From: Doris montereyensis
Taxonomy: Eukaryota > Mollusca > Gastropoda > Nudibranchia > Dorididae
DNA length: 64,000 nt
NCBI GenBank assembly: GCA_037039925.1
Contig: JAXRKP010000028.1
Span: 636,089-700,088, forward strand
Direction: 5' to 3'
In this document: one piece after another, positions 35,651 to 48,800 of the stretch
Layout of the letters: each line of letters opens with the position of its first letter
Numbering within the stretch: the first letter of the stretch is position 1
Notes under the pieces: generated by a model
The model's database searches: none
What the model saw: the letters and a program-made list of their open reading frames with translations, nothing else
Told to the model about the DNA's origin: nothing
Made by a program: the position numbers and the translations under genes

Positions 35651-36006
35651 TAAACTAGTCAATTGACCAACAGCAGCGTTGACGCGTCCTGTTGAAGTTG
35701 AAGAACAAACCTTCATTTCTAAGTTATCCATTGTTTTTCACATACTATCCCATACACTGGCAGTCGCCCCCCCTCCCTCTCTCCCCGTCCTTGAAGGATA
35801 AGGGTGAGAACGGACATTATATCTGTGCGTGTATGTATGTGTGTGTACAAATCTGACTACAAGGTCTTTTTTTATGAGGTTATAAAATAGTAATGCGCTA
35901 AAGATTTATGTTAAAAAGGTTGGAAGGGTGTGTCAGAAAGTCGATTTTGATAAAAATATTTTATATTTTCATCATGTAGGGCCTATATATAATCGTTTGC
36001 GTGTAA

Positions 36007-36905
36007 GATGCTTGTCCTTTTGTTATCTCTAATTTTAAAAAATTTATAAATTATAAATTACACATTTTCATGAATGTTGGAGACATATGAGATAATCTAG
36101 TGTGGGTCTTTGAGCCCTTCCACACACAAAGATTCAAACAGAAGTTTCTATTGATTATTTGCTCCATGATTTTGGAGAAATACATAAAAATCTCAGAAAT
36201 TTCAAAAATTCATAATATTTATCTACTGTAAATTCAATGATCCCAAATTTTTAGTGTCACTGTAGAAAATGACGAAAAAATGGCAAGTAAAAGAATTAGT
36301 GTGCTGTTGTTTTTCGTGTCGAGACATTTTCAACTGTGTGCAACCTGGTGTATGGCACAAAATCAGTTTTACTTAGATTACCTACAACTCTTACTGCAGG
36401 ATTGAATCTTGGCTTAACTTGAGATGTGAGTCAAGCCTCCTAGATTTGAGTCTAGAGCAAGAAGCAAGAGATGAAAAATAACAATCCTAAAACTAGATTA
36501 ACCTACATGTAGGGCCTCCTGTTTCCCAACAAAGAAAACAGTGAGTTTTCCAAAAAATGCTTGCCTTTTGTTATCTCTAATTTAAAAAAAATTTATAAAT
36601 TATAAATGACAATGAATGTTGGCATATGAGATAATCTTGTACACACAAAATTCAAACAGAAGTTTCTATTGATTATTTGTATGATTTTGGAGAAATAAAA
36701 AAATCCAGAATTTCAAAAACATAATATTTATCTACGTAACAAGATCCCTTTTAGGTCACAATGATAAAATGGAAGAATAGAAATGAAATGAAATGCAAAA
36801 AAATTAGATCTACTATCAGATTGAATCATAACATATATCTCGCCTCCCTAATTTATCTAAGCCAATCCTAAAACTAGATTAACCTATTATCCTGCAACAA
36901 AGAAA
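36007..36905 (+). repeat. Tandem duplication, second copy shortened
   Basis: A segment starting TGCTTGTCCTTTTGTTATCTC at 36007 is repeated from 36557. Both contain AACAGAAGTTTCTATTGATT and end with CAATCCTAAAACTAGATTAA (36485 and 36866). The second copy lacks many short stretches, making it about 120-170 bp shorter. Confidence 0.85.
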
Positions 36906-37920
36906 AGTATCCATGAGATGATGACAAAAAATAAAGAATAAGCAAAGAAAGAAAAAAACACCCCAAAAACAAGAGCCAGTACAATGATAGGGGAAATAGA
37001 AATGATGAACTGCAAAAATTGATGTTTGCAACACACTTCTTTATTAATATTATTAGTAATATTATCCTCATAATTTAAAAAAGTAGTACTGGTATAATAT
37101 ATATATATATATATATCCATATATATATATATATATATAAATCAAAATCACATGGTGATGATAAATCGAACAGATGTAAACTGAGATAAAATGTAAACAC
37201 TAGTTATAATATCATAAAGAGGGTTATTTATCTTGTGAATGTAAATGTTTGGTTTTGATTTGCTTGCATGCAATTGTAGTCATATGATGTTTGTGCCTAG
37301 ACCTGTTTTCACACAGGATTGTGGGCCATATAAATAATCTTCATTACCGGCATTAAAAAAAACCCAAAACTTGGAATAATATTATGAAGACATTATTTGA
37401 CCTAAAGCGTCTTTAAAACGCAGCAAAAAAACTTCCCAAGATCTTGGATTATCACATAAACAAAGACTTTAAGATCAATGAAATGCACAACAGGGTTAAG
37501 GATGAATTGCTTTCAACTGTTTAGCATTTGGTGACAGTGAACAACCTTTATAACAAAGAGAGCCCAATTCTCCAATAATTTTCTTCCCTCAAGTTATAAA
37601 ACCTGTATCACATTCAAAATAGTTCTTATGTTGTTCTGTAAATAAACTTGTCAGCATCATTACTACATTCATATAAAACTATTTTAGTTTATTTTTATTA
37701 TTGTTTATAAACGGCAATTTGAAGTAAAATAAAATACACATAGATATGGTGTAGATGTTCGTTAGAGCTTCAAAGAGATGAAAATGAGACAAACACAAGG
37801 AGAGAAACAGAATAAATCTAGTAGACCTGATAGAATCAAACCAGCAATGTCTGCACTGGCATTCATCAAACCTCCTAACTTCACTTCTTAGGAGATCTGG
37901 TGTCAGTGATTTTTCTGTTT
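36906..37920. other. No gene seen; TA run at 37098-37138
   Basis: AT-rich, with a TA microsatellite interrupted by CCAT. No coding signal. Confidence 0.5.
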
Positions 37921-39055
37921 ACAGTCGAACCTGCTAAAGTGGACACCTGTTGAAAATGGAAACCTATCTAAAGCAGAATGCCCGGATCCCCCCTTGATAT
38001 ATTTCTATACTTTCTACCTGTCTAAAGCAGAAACATGTCTAACGCGAAATGGAAAGTAAAATCTGCTCCTTATCGCAGTTGAACCTGTCTAACACGGAAA
38101 ATTTCCTTCCAACACAAACGTACTCACTCACACACTATCTCAAGAGAAAAGAAGAAGTTTAGAAAGGTTGACATGCAATCTTTATACCATCTGTTATTAC
38201 TGAGAAGGAGTAAAAAGAGCAGAAGACAACAAACAAAAACAAAAACAAAAACAAAATGAAAACATTACCACAAAGAAACAAACAAAGTATCTAAATTAAA
38301 AAAAAAATTAATGTGTTTACTCATATGCTCCATTAGAGATAACCTCAGGGAATGACAGGGAAGGATGACCTACTCACAAAGAATGAGAAAGATTAAAAGA
38401 AAGGAAAAGCAAAACTAAAATGGGAAAGGCAAAAGCGACACAAGAGTGGCCCGTCCACAATGAAACGGTCTTCAACAAAATCAAAACAAAACAATCAAAG
38501 CATCAAGATTCTCAAGTCATACTTTGTGTACCGTATGTGTAGGCTTATTCTTGCGCCTTTTCTTTTTACACACAAAAGCGTACAAAAATTAATTTTTTCC
38601 CTATACAATATGACTGTTGCAAACTGGGCACAGATGATGACAATGTTCCTTTTATATTCATATACGTGCACTTTTCTATGTTATAGTAGATAGAATGTCT
38701 GAATGTGACTTTTATTTGTAACATGACAGTACAACTCTATACGATGGCGTGAATTTTTCCATTTGCCATTCCCCTCACTAACTCCCGTTGTGTACCTATG
38801 CTGGTTGTGTTTTAATGTTTAGTTAGAAATTTGTTTGTAGCTTTGTGAAATTTTATCATGTGACTCAGTCAATTTTCTTATCTGAGATCAATAAAATTAT
38901 TTTATCTTTATCATTGTATTATCATAGTAAATAATATTATAATTGCTGTACATTATGTAGTTTCCACTGTCTAGAGTGTTTAAAATGGGAAACTTGTCTA
39001 AAATGGAAAAATATGGCCCCTCCCTTCAAATTTCATTTTAAACAGATTTGACTAT
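37921..39055. mobile_element. Degraded pogo-like TIR element
   Basis: The left end ACAGTCGAACCTGCTAAAGT matches the inverted right end (ATAGTCAAATCTGTTTAAAA) with several mismatches. No transposase frame. Internal words such as ACCTGTCTAAAGCAGAAAC repeat the terminal theme. Confidence 0.55.
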
Positions 39056-39810
39056 ATCATCTTGCTTTTGTCTCGTCTTTGTCCCTTTGGGGCTCTAAAC
39101 ATCAACATCATATCTATATTTATTACATTTGACATGGATCCTTCCTTCACTTTTTGTTTTCACATTAAAGAAAACAATTTCTTCCAGAAATGATTTGATA
39201 TAATGTTACTAAGTCATTCAACATTTAATGAAAAAGAAATAGACAGACCTTTGTTTGGATGATGTAAATCCAGTTAAAAAACAAGAATGATATTGAATGT
39301 AATAGCAGAAGTCATTAACTTGAAATAAAACATTCCTTAAGAAAAAACCCCAAAAAACCAAACTCAACTAGGTTGACATGAAATAAGACGATTTAAAGCA
39401 CTTCTATTTTCCAAGTATTTTCACCTCTGAGTCCTCTCCGTCCCTCCCTTTGTAATTTTATTAATTATTGTTGTTTCATTTAAAGCATGTTAAAAGTAAC
39501 AAAGATTTGCAGGTTTGAAAACATTTCATAAAAGAGCAGTAGGCCTATACATATAGATGGACCACATTTCACAATACCTGTCGTACCCACCTTATCCCTT
39601 TCCACTCATTTCAAAGCTTTGACACCAAAAATGGAATGTAAGATTATGAATACAATTAAAATAAAACTTTCCTACACCATCATTCGCCCATATTGATTGC
39701 ATTGACTGAATTAAAACTTAAGAGGAAAATGCATTTGGTTAAGTATACTGTAAACGTATATAACTAGTATTATTATAACATAACAGAAAACAAAACCAGA
39801 TTTGATTATC
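39056..39810 (-). other. PYROXD2 3' UTR and downstream flank
   Basis: Downstream of the PYROXD2 stop on the minus strand. The 3' UTR end was not fixed; a reverse-strand AATAAA lies near 39118-39123. GTCCCTTTGGGGCTCT near 39083 resembles a word downstream of the HIG1-domain gene. Confidence 0.4.
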
Positions 39811-39884
39811 TTATGATAAGCTTTTAAAATCTGAGAGGGCTGTCTTTGCCGCAAGGCGTCCAGCAGCTCCCATCACACCGCCAC
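39811..39884 (-). CDS. PYROXD2: PYROXD2 last exon
   Basis: Reads [20 protein letters not shown] then SLS and TAA. Acceptor GATACAG. It completes the C-terminal flavin-binding motif begun in the previous exon. Confidence 0.93.
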
Positions 39885-42800
39885 CTGTATCAAGAAACAT
39901 AAGTTTGTGTAAATTAGTTATCAAATTTGATTCACAACAAAATGCAACAAAATGCTGAATATCTCATAAAGACAGAGAAGTTGAAGTTTGCTTTGCGAGA
40001 GAGAATTTATCAGTTCCCATTCTATCTTTCGGTGTATGAGTTCAGATGCCCGAGATGATCTTTTCTCCAGGATGCCCTGCCCTGACATTTTCTCTTTCCT
40101 TCCAAAAATGTTAAATTTCTATGCTTCAATGCCTCTTTTATATCTTCATCCCATTTTCTCCGAGGTTTGCCTTTTGGTCTTTTATCTTGGGCTTTAGCAC
40201 TGTATACTGATTTAGCTATTCTATTGTCATTCATGCCCAAACCATCTCAATTGATTTATTTCTTAGTTTTCATGTCATCTGTTTTGGTTTGATCTCTTAC
40301 TCTTATTGTTGTGTTTCTAATTTTGTCTCTTTTAGTTTTACCTACTACTCTTTTTAGATATTTCATTTCAGCTGCCTGTACTCTACTGTATTCTCTTCTG
40401 TCTAAGATCTATGTTTCGCTGCCATAGAGGAGAGTAGGACAATAAACTTAGTTGTATACTGCCATTTTGGTTTTTGTTGACAATTCTTGTTTACCTACAC
40501 ATACCTTTCCTAGATGGTTATATATTGCACTTGCCGTTTGGATTCTCTGGCTGATTTCTTCTCTTAGTTTTCCGCTCACTCTGAGTTAATCATTACTCCT
40601 AGGTAATTGTAGCTGTAAACTTGTTCTAAATTCTCCCTGCCCAATTTAAGATTTTGTGTTTTAGCTTCCCTAGTTACTAGCATTGTTTTGGTTTTCTTTG
40701 TATTTACTCTCATTCCTCTTTTATTTAGTTCATTGTTCATAATGTTGATATTCAACTGAAGGTCACTTTCTGATTTTTCAAACAGAACTACATCATCGGC
40801 AAATGAAAGCATTGATAAATTTACTGGTTTGAGCTTCCACATACCCACATTCATTTTCTTCATTTTTGAGGATGCCTTTGCGACTGAATCCATAAATGTG
40901 ATAAACAAAAGAGGAATTAGGATACAACCCTGTCTTACTCCTATATCTAGATCAAATTCTGCAGATATGTTTCCAGCTACTTTCACTGCACATGTTGGTT
41001 TATTGTAAAAGCTTTTAATGGCTTCTATTAAATTTTGCTCTACATTGTGTTCTTTAAGGAATGCCATAGTTCGTCCCTCCTCACAGTGTCAAATGCCTTT
41101 TCTAAGTCTATAAAACACAAATGCAAGCCAATGGTTCTCTCATTTGTCTAATTGTAAATATGTGGTCTTGTACACTTCTTCCTGGTCTAAATCCACTCTG
41201 GTGTTCTTCAATCTTATCCTCTACTCTTTTCCTTAGTCTCATTTCCAGTATCTTGTCATACACTTTTCCTGATACGCTAAGTAGTGATATTCCTCTATAA
41301 TTTGAGCATTCCATAGTTCATCCTTTCTTATGTATTGGTACTACCGTTCCCTTTTTCCAGTCATCTGGCACTTGTTTGGACTTCCATGCTTGTTGGCATA
41401 TTGCATGTACATGTAGTAGTTTGTCTGCCTCTTTCCCTTGGTTTTTAATCATTTCTGGATAAACTTGATCTGCTCCTGAGGCTTTTCCTAATTTCACTTT
41501 TCTTATAGCTGTTTGGAGTTCTTCCATTGATATCTACATCTTCAGCTGTCTCCTCTGGATTACTTGTTACTCTTACTAATTGATCTTCACTCCTCGTTTC
41601 ACATGTTCTGGAGGGATTATGTAATTGGTGTCTTCTTTCATTATTTCTCATTTGGCATTTTTAATTTGTCGTATTGGGCAAGCTTTGGTCTTTCTCACGC
41701 TCTTCATTATCCCCCAAAACAGCTTTTTGATTTCCATGATAGCTTTCTTGAAGTCTTTGTCCAAACTCTTCCCAATGTTCCTGTTTTGCTTTTTGCTCAC
41801 TTACTCTTTGGCGATAGTTCTTTTATTCACGTAATCTATCCTTTCCTCTGGTCTCTTTGTTTGCAAGTATTTCTTCCAGGCATTATTCTTTTCTTTGATC
41901 TTAGTCTTGACATTCTCATTCCACTATGCTGTTCTTTTCCAATCTCCTTTAATTTGTTAACTACCACAGACCTCTTCAGTACAACTGAGGAGTGTTTCTT
42001 TATACATTTGCCACTTTTTTTCTATTGTGCTATCATTCAGATTCACCTGCCTTTCACTGATAAATCTTGTTAACCTAGATTGGTATATCTATTTTACTAT
42101 TGGTTTATTTAGTTCCTTTATTTTGAGTTTAGTAGCTTTCTTCTCTTTCTTTTTCTGTTTGTTTTTCTTCAGTCAGTAATCTCATTTTGGCAATCACTAA
42201 GTAAGTTAGGTGATGATCACTTAATATTTCTGCTCCTCTGTTTACTCTTGCATCCAATGTACTGTAAAAAAGGGAGCTGCAAACTATTATGTAGTCTATG
42301 ATTGATTTTTCATACCTATCTTCATTTACTCTTATATATTTGTGGATATCTTTATGAGGATAAAAGGTGTTGGCTATTTTCATGTTATTCTTTAGGCAAA
42401 AATCTATTAGTCTCTTTCCATTTGAAGAAGTTGTTGTCTCTCCTTCTTTATCTATTTACTCCTCCTGACGTTTCTATATTGTTGCCTACTCTAGCGTTTA
42501 AATATCCTAAAACCATTAGTTCCTGTTTGTGTTTAAGATTCTCTGCAGCTATTTGTAAATCGTTTTCGAAGATATCTTTTTCTTTTTTTAGTGGCATCGT
42601 CGTTTTGGTCCATAAGCTATTAATAATTTAATTTCTCTTCCTCTTGGTTTAATATTTACCTCTAATAGTCGTGGGCTTATAAATTTCCAACTTTCTAGTA
42701 GCTTTTCATGCCTTTTATGCACTAGGGGCCTACTCCTGCTATAGCTCTATCTTTGACATCTACTCCTGAGAAGATTAAAATATGATTTGGTCCTAGATTT

Positions 42801-45800
42801 TCTATTCCTTGTCCTTTTTCTTTGTTTCTGTAATGGCCAAAATGTCTACTTTGAATTTTTTCCTTTCTTCAACTAATTCTTACTCCATGTTCCAAAAATC
42901 ACAGTCCAAGTTCGTTTCCATTTTTCGTCGTCAAAAAAGGTCAAGCCGGGTATATTACATTTATTTCTCTTCATCAGTTTGGTCTTGGATAAGCAGGTAG
43001 ATGGTGGGGCTGCCACCTTGAGACCCCTACCAGGCCTTGTTATTTTCTGTCAGGGTTAACTCCTTAGCCTTTGGTCAGTCTAGACTGACTTGCAAAGCAG
43101 TACGTTATTTTCTGTCAGGGTTAACTGCCTTAGCCTTTGGTCAGCCAAGACCGACCTGCAAGGCAGCAGGAGACTCGTGGAGGGCGGGGTCATCTACTCC
43201 CCGTACAGGTGCTTACCTGTCCACTGCCAAGTAAAGAGAGGCATATTAACGTAATCAAGTAGTATGAACCGAGAAGAAGGTGATATTGTAGGCTATATAC
43301 TATATTAATTTAAGTGTTACATTGGAAAGAAAGGCACACCATACATACAATATTTAAAAATCTAATGAGTGCACCAAATAATGAGTGACAGAACTTCCTC
43401 ACCCCCCTCCTCCTCCTATTTCACTCTCAATCACTTGCCCTTTCATCGAAATTTAAAGCAGATATTGGAATTTAGATTTATAAAGGCACAATGTCAGGCC
43501 ATGTTGAAATAGGATTCAAACTCATAACCTCTATGTTTTCAAGGCTGACAGTTAGCCACTTAACCACTGATGTCACCATCTACAAACAACAAAACAGGTG
43601 AAAAATAAAACTAAAGCAAAAAAAAAAAGAGAGACCAACACATTCTAATGGTGGGTTTATTTGTGTATTTCCAATCCACCACGTTCACCATTAGTGATGA
43701 TCTCGGGCTGACTTGAGGAAAGAGCAAGATGAAAGACATAAAACAGAGTGAAAGGAAAGACGTAGTAGGACCTTCCAGTAGTGCCCGCCAACCTCCGATT
43801 GAAAAGCTGAGAACACTAGTCTTACCTGGATGTGCTCCACTGCCACACAAATAGAGACCAGTAATGGGGCATTTGTAATTTGACATCGAGACATTTGGCC
43901 GAGACAAGTACAGCTGATCTAGCGACATGGACCCATGAAAAATGTTCTTAAAAGAAAAATGTAAAAAGATAGATTTGGATTGTGAAAAGTGAGTTTTATG
44001 ACATTCTAAGTTACACTTTAACATCAAATATTCCTCAAAGAATTTTTGTGTAATATGAACACTTGTTGTTTTCATCAATGGTAACGAGTAAAGGAATTTT
44101 CTTCACATCACAACTGCTTGAATTCTTTTCCATTTAAAATTACATGCAGCCCACAACAGAAAACATGCAATAAAAGCCTGTAACGGTTAACTTTCTTCAA
44201 GTATGGCCATTATGCCCTATAGGCCAGAGCTACAGCATGAAATGGAAAAGGTGATAATACAACACATCCTAGACAGGAGGCTTGGCTATTGCAGGCTTTT
44301 TCTTACTCCCCAGCTGATCGTGGTACCCATTTGCACCTGGGTCAAGTGGGAAATGTGTGTTGAGTAGCTTTCTCAAGGAACACAAAGTCAGACCTGGCAT
44401 TGTCAGGATTTCGAAGAAAGGACCTGATGATCCCAAGAATGGCAGTTCAACAACCATCTATGCTACCAACATATAAAAAATAGTAGAGCTGTGAATTGAT
44501 CACATTCGGTTGTTTTTGATTCCTTCTAAGATAGTCATAGGCTGTTGGTCACAGTGCCTACGATGTAAATGATTTGTCGATAAATGGGTGATTTATGCTT
44601 CATCAAGAGGTTTTACAAATGGGAATTGTTTGTAAAAAAGAAAGAAAGATGTAAAGTTCCTTCAAGGCCATTACGACCCATAGAACTTATCACGTGAAGC
44701 ATTCTGGACAGGATGCCAGCGTGACACAGGTTTTACTCCTAAGCTAGTGCTTAGCTAGGATGATAAATTAAATTCCATATCCTTTGTCACTTCTTTTGAT
44801 TTTGGTATCATTATTTGTGACAGAATAAATGATTAAAATTTTTGAAAAATGACATATCTTACCATGCTCAGGAATGCAGATGAAAAGATTAAAACTAAAA
44901 GGTATTTGGTCATTACAGCTAAAAATGTGATACCCACAAAAAATATAATGTGCTTCTTTATTGTTTTGTTGCCCCTGAAGGTAAAGGACAATAATTGTAC
45001 GTAATAACAAAGCAAGCCAAATTCCATTTCAATAAAAAAAAAACCCCATCCTACTTACTCCTCCAGTGAGACCAAACGTCTTTTCTAAATCAGGTGGTGT
45101 AAGAATGTCTCTGTCTATGACTGAATTTTTTGAAGCCTGGAGCGTAACGTTCTACGATGTCAAAGACTGGAAATGAAATATTTGAGAGCTGCAGTTGACA
45201 ATAGCATTCTAGATTTTCAAAGTATTCAATCTATAGAATGGAGAGATAGGCAAAGGGGTTAATTTTGGTTAACATTGGAAAAGCTATGGACACATCTCAC
45301 AGATCTTCAGCTCTCCATATTAAATGATGTGTAAACACACAGTTACAGTAGTGTTTGACACATTCCATGATCTGCACTCTGAGGTTAGATCGATTACTTA
45401 AAATAAACCACATATAAATATAAACACATTTTCAAAGGTTTGAACCCTTCTTTGATAGATATAGTCTATATCATAAAAAACAACAACAGACACAATTTCT
45501 TTTATTTTGACTTAACTGAGGTGAAAATCCTTGTGGTATAAATAAGACACATACATTCAGCCAAAAACTCGTTAGAAATTATTTTTGTAAATGTCAATCA
45601 TTACTTTGAATACATTGAGTAACTTTTGATCATGTTCAATGCTAGCTAATGTCCTGTCATTGTTTGTTTTTTAATTAGCATCAGTTTATTTATACATTAG
45701 CGAATAACAAAAGACGGACTTCATCTAAAGGATATCAGTATTTTAAGACAAGATCATATAATGAAAACAGAGTGATTTTTTTAATAAAAATCAAGTTTTT

Positions 45801-48800
45801 TAAAAACTGTTTAAGAAAAATTGAAAAAAACCCAAAAAACTACTAGAAAGCATTGACACATATTTCCTTCAAGAAGAACAAGTTAACTTGCCGAAACAAA
45901 ACAAAAGAGCAAATCAATCAAATGGGAAAATGAAACCAGTCACATATGTTTGAAAAAAGAAGAAAAAAGGATAATGAGAATCATCAAATAGATAGTGATG
46001 TGGTCCAACAAGGAGAGACGGAATAGAAGATAGCAAAAGGAATGTAAAGGTACATTATGATGCTGAGAGAACGAGTCAGGTAAATAAATGATTTAGAAGG
46101 GCTGTCTTGAAGCTTATAAAACCAAAATACATGCTTATTAAACACAGCTGTGAAACTCTCCTGAGGATGCCGTTTCACTTCATCCCAGACATACCTATAT
46201 CTGCATATTTATTTCTGTTTCCATCATCCCACTCCCCATCAGCAAGGTGGTATGGGGTAAACTGAGTGAACATGAGAACAACATGTTTGCCAGGAGGACA
46301 CAGCGTAGGATCTTTGGAGGACGGAATGACCATCTCAATCATGGGTCTGAAAATGTCAATTATGGAATCATTCATTAACGTTCACAAACCTTTCAGCATT
46401 GAACAAAATACTTTGTCAATGTAAAATTTGGCAATCAACCCAAATCAACACTGAACGTTTAGAAATAGTAGAGACTGTACAAGAGCATGGAGTAAAGAGA
46501 GTCTGACAGTAGATAGGGGTAAAAACAATAAGATAGCCACTGTGCATCAGATTACATGAGCATAAAGGAGACTGATTAAGGAGTTAGACATTTCATGCAC
46601 ACCAATAAAGCTGTGTGAAAGGTTTGAACAGAAATATAAGAGCAACCATATTAATTTCGGTTTAACCCATGTCCTGTTGCCCATTTCATTACACACTGTG
46701 TTCACGATTAAAACTGTTTTGCCTGTCAAATTCTGATGTCACCTCTTAAAACTTTCTATCTAATCATACTCTAACAAGATTCACTTATGACACAAAGATA
46801 GTGTCATTATTCTTGAATGCGATTGGCTGACCGATCAGAAATTCTCATTTCAAGCTTTATTTAAACCAATGAATGAAAATAGATACATTTTAGGGGCATC
46901 CTCCATCCACATAAAAATGGCAGGGTTTCGTGCCACAAAGCTGTCCAGTGGCAAATGGTAAAGACCAGTCTTCATGCTATAAAGTGTGTTATTGCAGTCT
47001 GGAGAAAGCCTGGCATGAGGGTTAAAGCCATGATTTATTTCAAATGCTGGGGTATGCTCTGATGAATACACATTGCTAGTCTTCTGATGGAAATATGGAT
47101 TTCCCATGGGCCAAATTTCCCAGATATTTTAAAAAAGAAAATATTTTCTCAAACACACTTCACAAACCAAACTTTGACAACGTCTTAAAAAATCAATTAT
47201 ATATATTTCAGTAAACCTTGACACTTAGATCATATGTGACTAATTTATAATATCATTAATATGGGACTGAATAAAGTGATCATTTGTAAATTCATGCAAA
47301 GCTTGAAAATTCGGCATATCTGTCTGCAATGCTGTCACCTTTCAGTAATCTTTCCAAGTTGAGCATCCAAGTATGAATCGTGAATAAGTTGAGAATTTTC
47401 ACAATTTAAATGGATTGTGCATTGGTGGTGAGGCATTGGTTCATTCTCTGTTTTATTTGGATCCGCGAGAAAATTGGGAATTCTATCAACAGCAACTGAA
47501 AAATAATGGAATAAAAAATACAAAATAAGCCCTAACAACAACCCATATTAGTAAATTAATTTGGGACTTCGGCATCCCTCTTATATTCTTCCATTGAAAA
47601 TACTCTATTTCTATTGACATACTTTGCATTTCAATATTAAGACAGTAAGTTTAGCAGTTATTAATGAATTTCTGTAAGATAAATACAATGAAACATAATT
47701 TGAAATCTCATAAAAAGCATTGTTTTCTTACAAACAAAATGGAGCTTAATTAAACGACCGTCTAAGTTTAAAAATCGGTCATCAAAATCTCAGGAGTAGT
47801 ACTTTTAAGACTCACAGAATAATTAGCTATTTTCAGGTACATGCTAACCAGACATGATCTTTGCCTACCATTGATCTTTGTAACAGGCGACGTGTAGTCA
47901 AAGTGTTTCATAGCATCTGAAATTTCGTCTGGTAAGCAATTCTGTGAAAGATAGTTTTCAAACAGCACTGATAAATTTGAGTGGCATTAGTGGCTGAGTG
48001 GTTAGGGTTGCCGACTTGGGGTTCTGAGGTTCTGAGTTCGATTCATGGCAAAGCTAGGCCCGATGTTGTGTTCCTTGAGAAAGGGACTTATGCATTTCTC
48101 CACTTGATCAGGTGCAAATGAGTACAAGTACTAGCTTGGGAGTAACAACCTGCGCCAGACCAGCGCCCTGTCCAGGAGGTGGTTATTATCACCACTTCGG
48201 CTTCACGCTATAGAAACTTTTCGGCTGCTATAGGATACGCTCCGGCTCTATGGGCTTTAATGGCCTTAATAGAATTTTACTTACTCTACTGTTAAACTTG
48301 AAATATAGAAAAAAAAAAAAAAAAACAATAACTCATAAACAAAAAAACAACACATTGTCTTAAAAAATCCAAGCAGCATAATGTGCGAGCTATACAATAC
48401 CAGTTATACAGAGCACAATTGAATTACCTCTGGAAGGAGATCTAGGTATGTGACTTTAGCTGTAGCATTGGACAGAACAACTTTGCCCCAATTTCAGTGC
48501 CATCCTGTAGAACAATTCCCTGTGCCTGACCGTTCTTGGTAATAATTTCCTGGACAGGCTGCATAAAACAAAAATTAAAGACTATAGTGAGCATGGATAA
48601 CAGACAAGAAGCATTAAGCAAGAGAATCATAAGCAACAAGTCAGAAACATTAATTCATACTAATACTATAACAAAAATGTCTTAATAGATAAAAGTAAAG
48701 TAAGTTCCAAACTCAAAGTTGAGCGTAGGGTAATCAGGAGAATAGTCCTGATTTGTTTTAGGCATACTGACCTTATGCGGCACCTGGACTGGCGAGTTTT

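Noticed and set aside
46850..47107. 85-codon minus-strand frame in a PYROXD2 intron
   Set aside because: No similarity recognised and not needed by the exon phases. It may be repeat-derived.
47980..48050. Possible functional tRNA gene
   Set aside because: A and B boxes are present, but the sequence continues into a shared SINE body and a tRNA acceptor stem is not formed.
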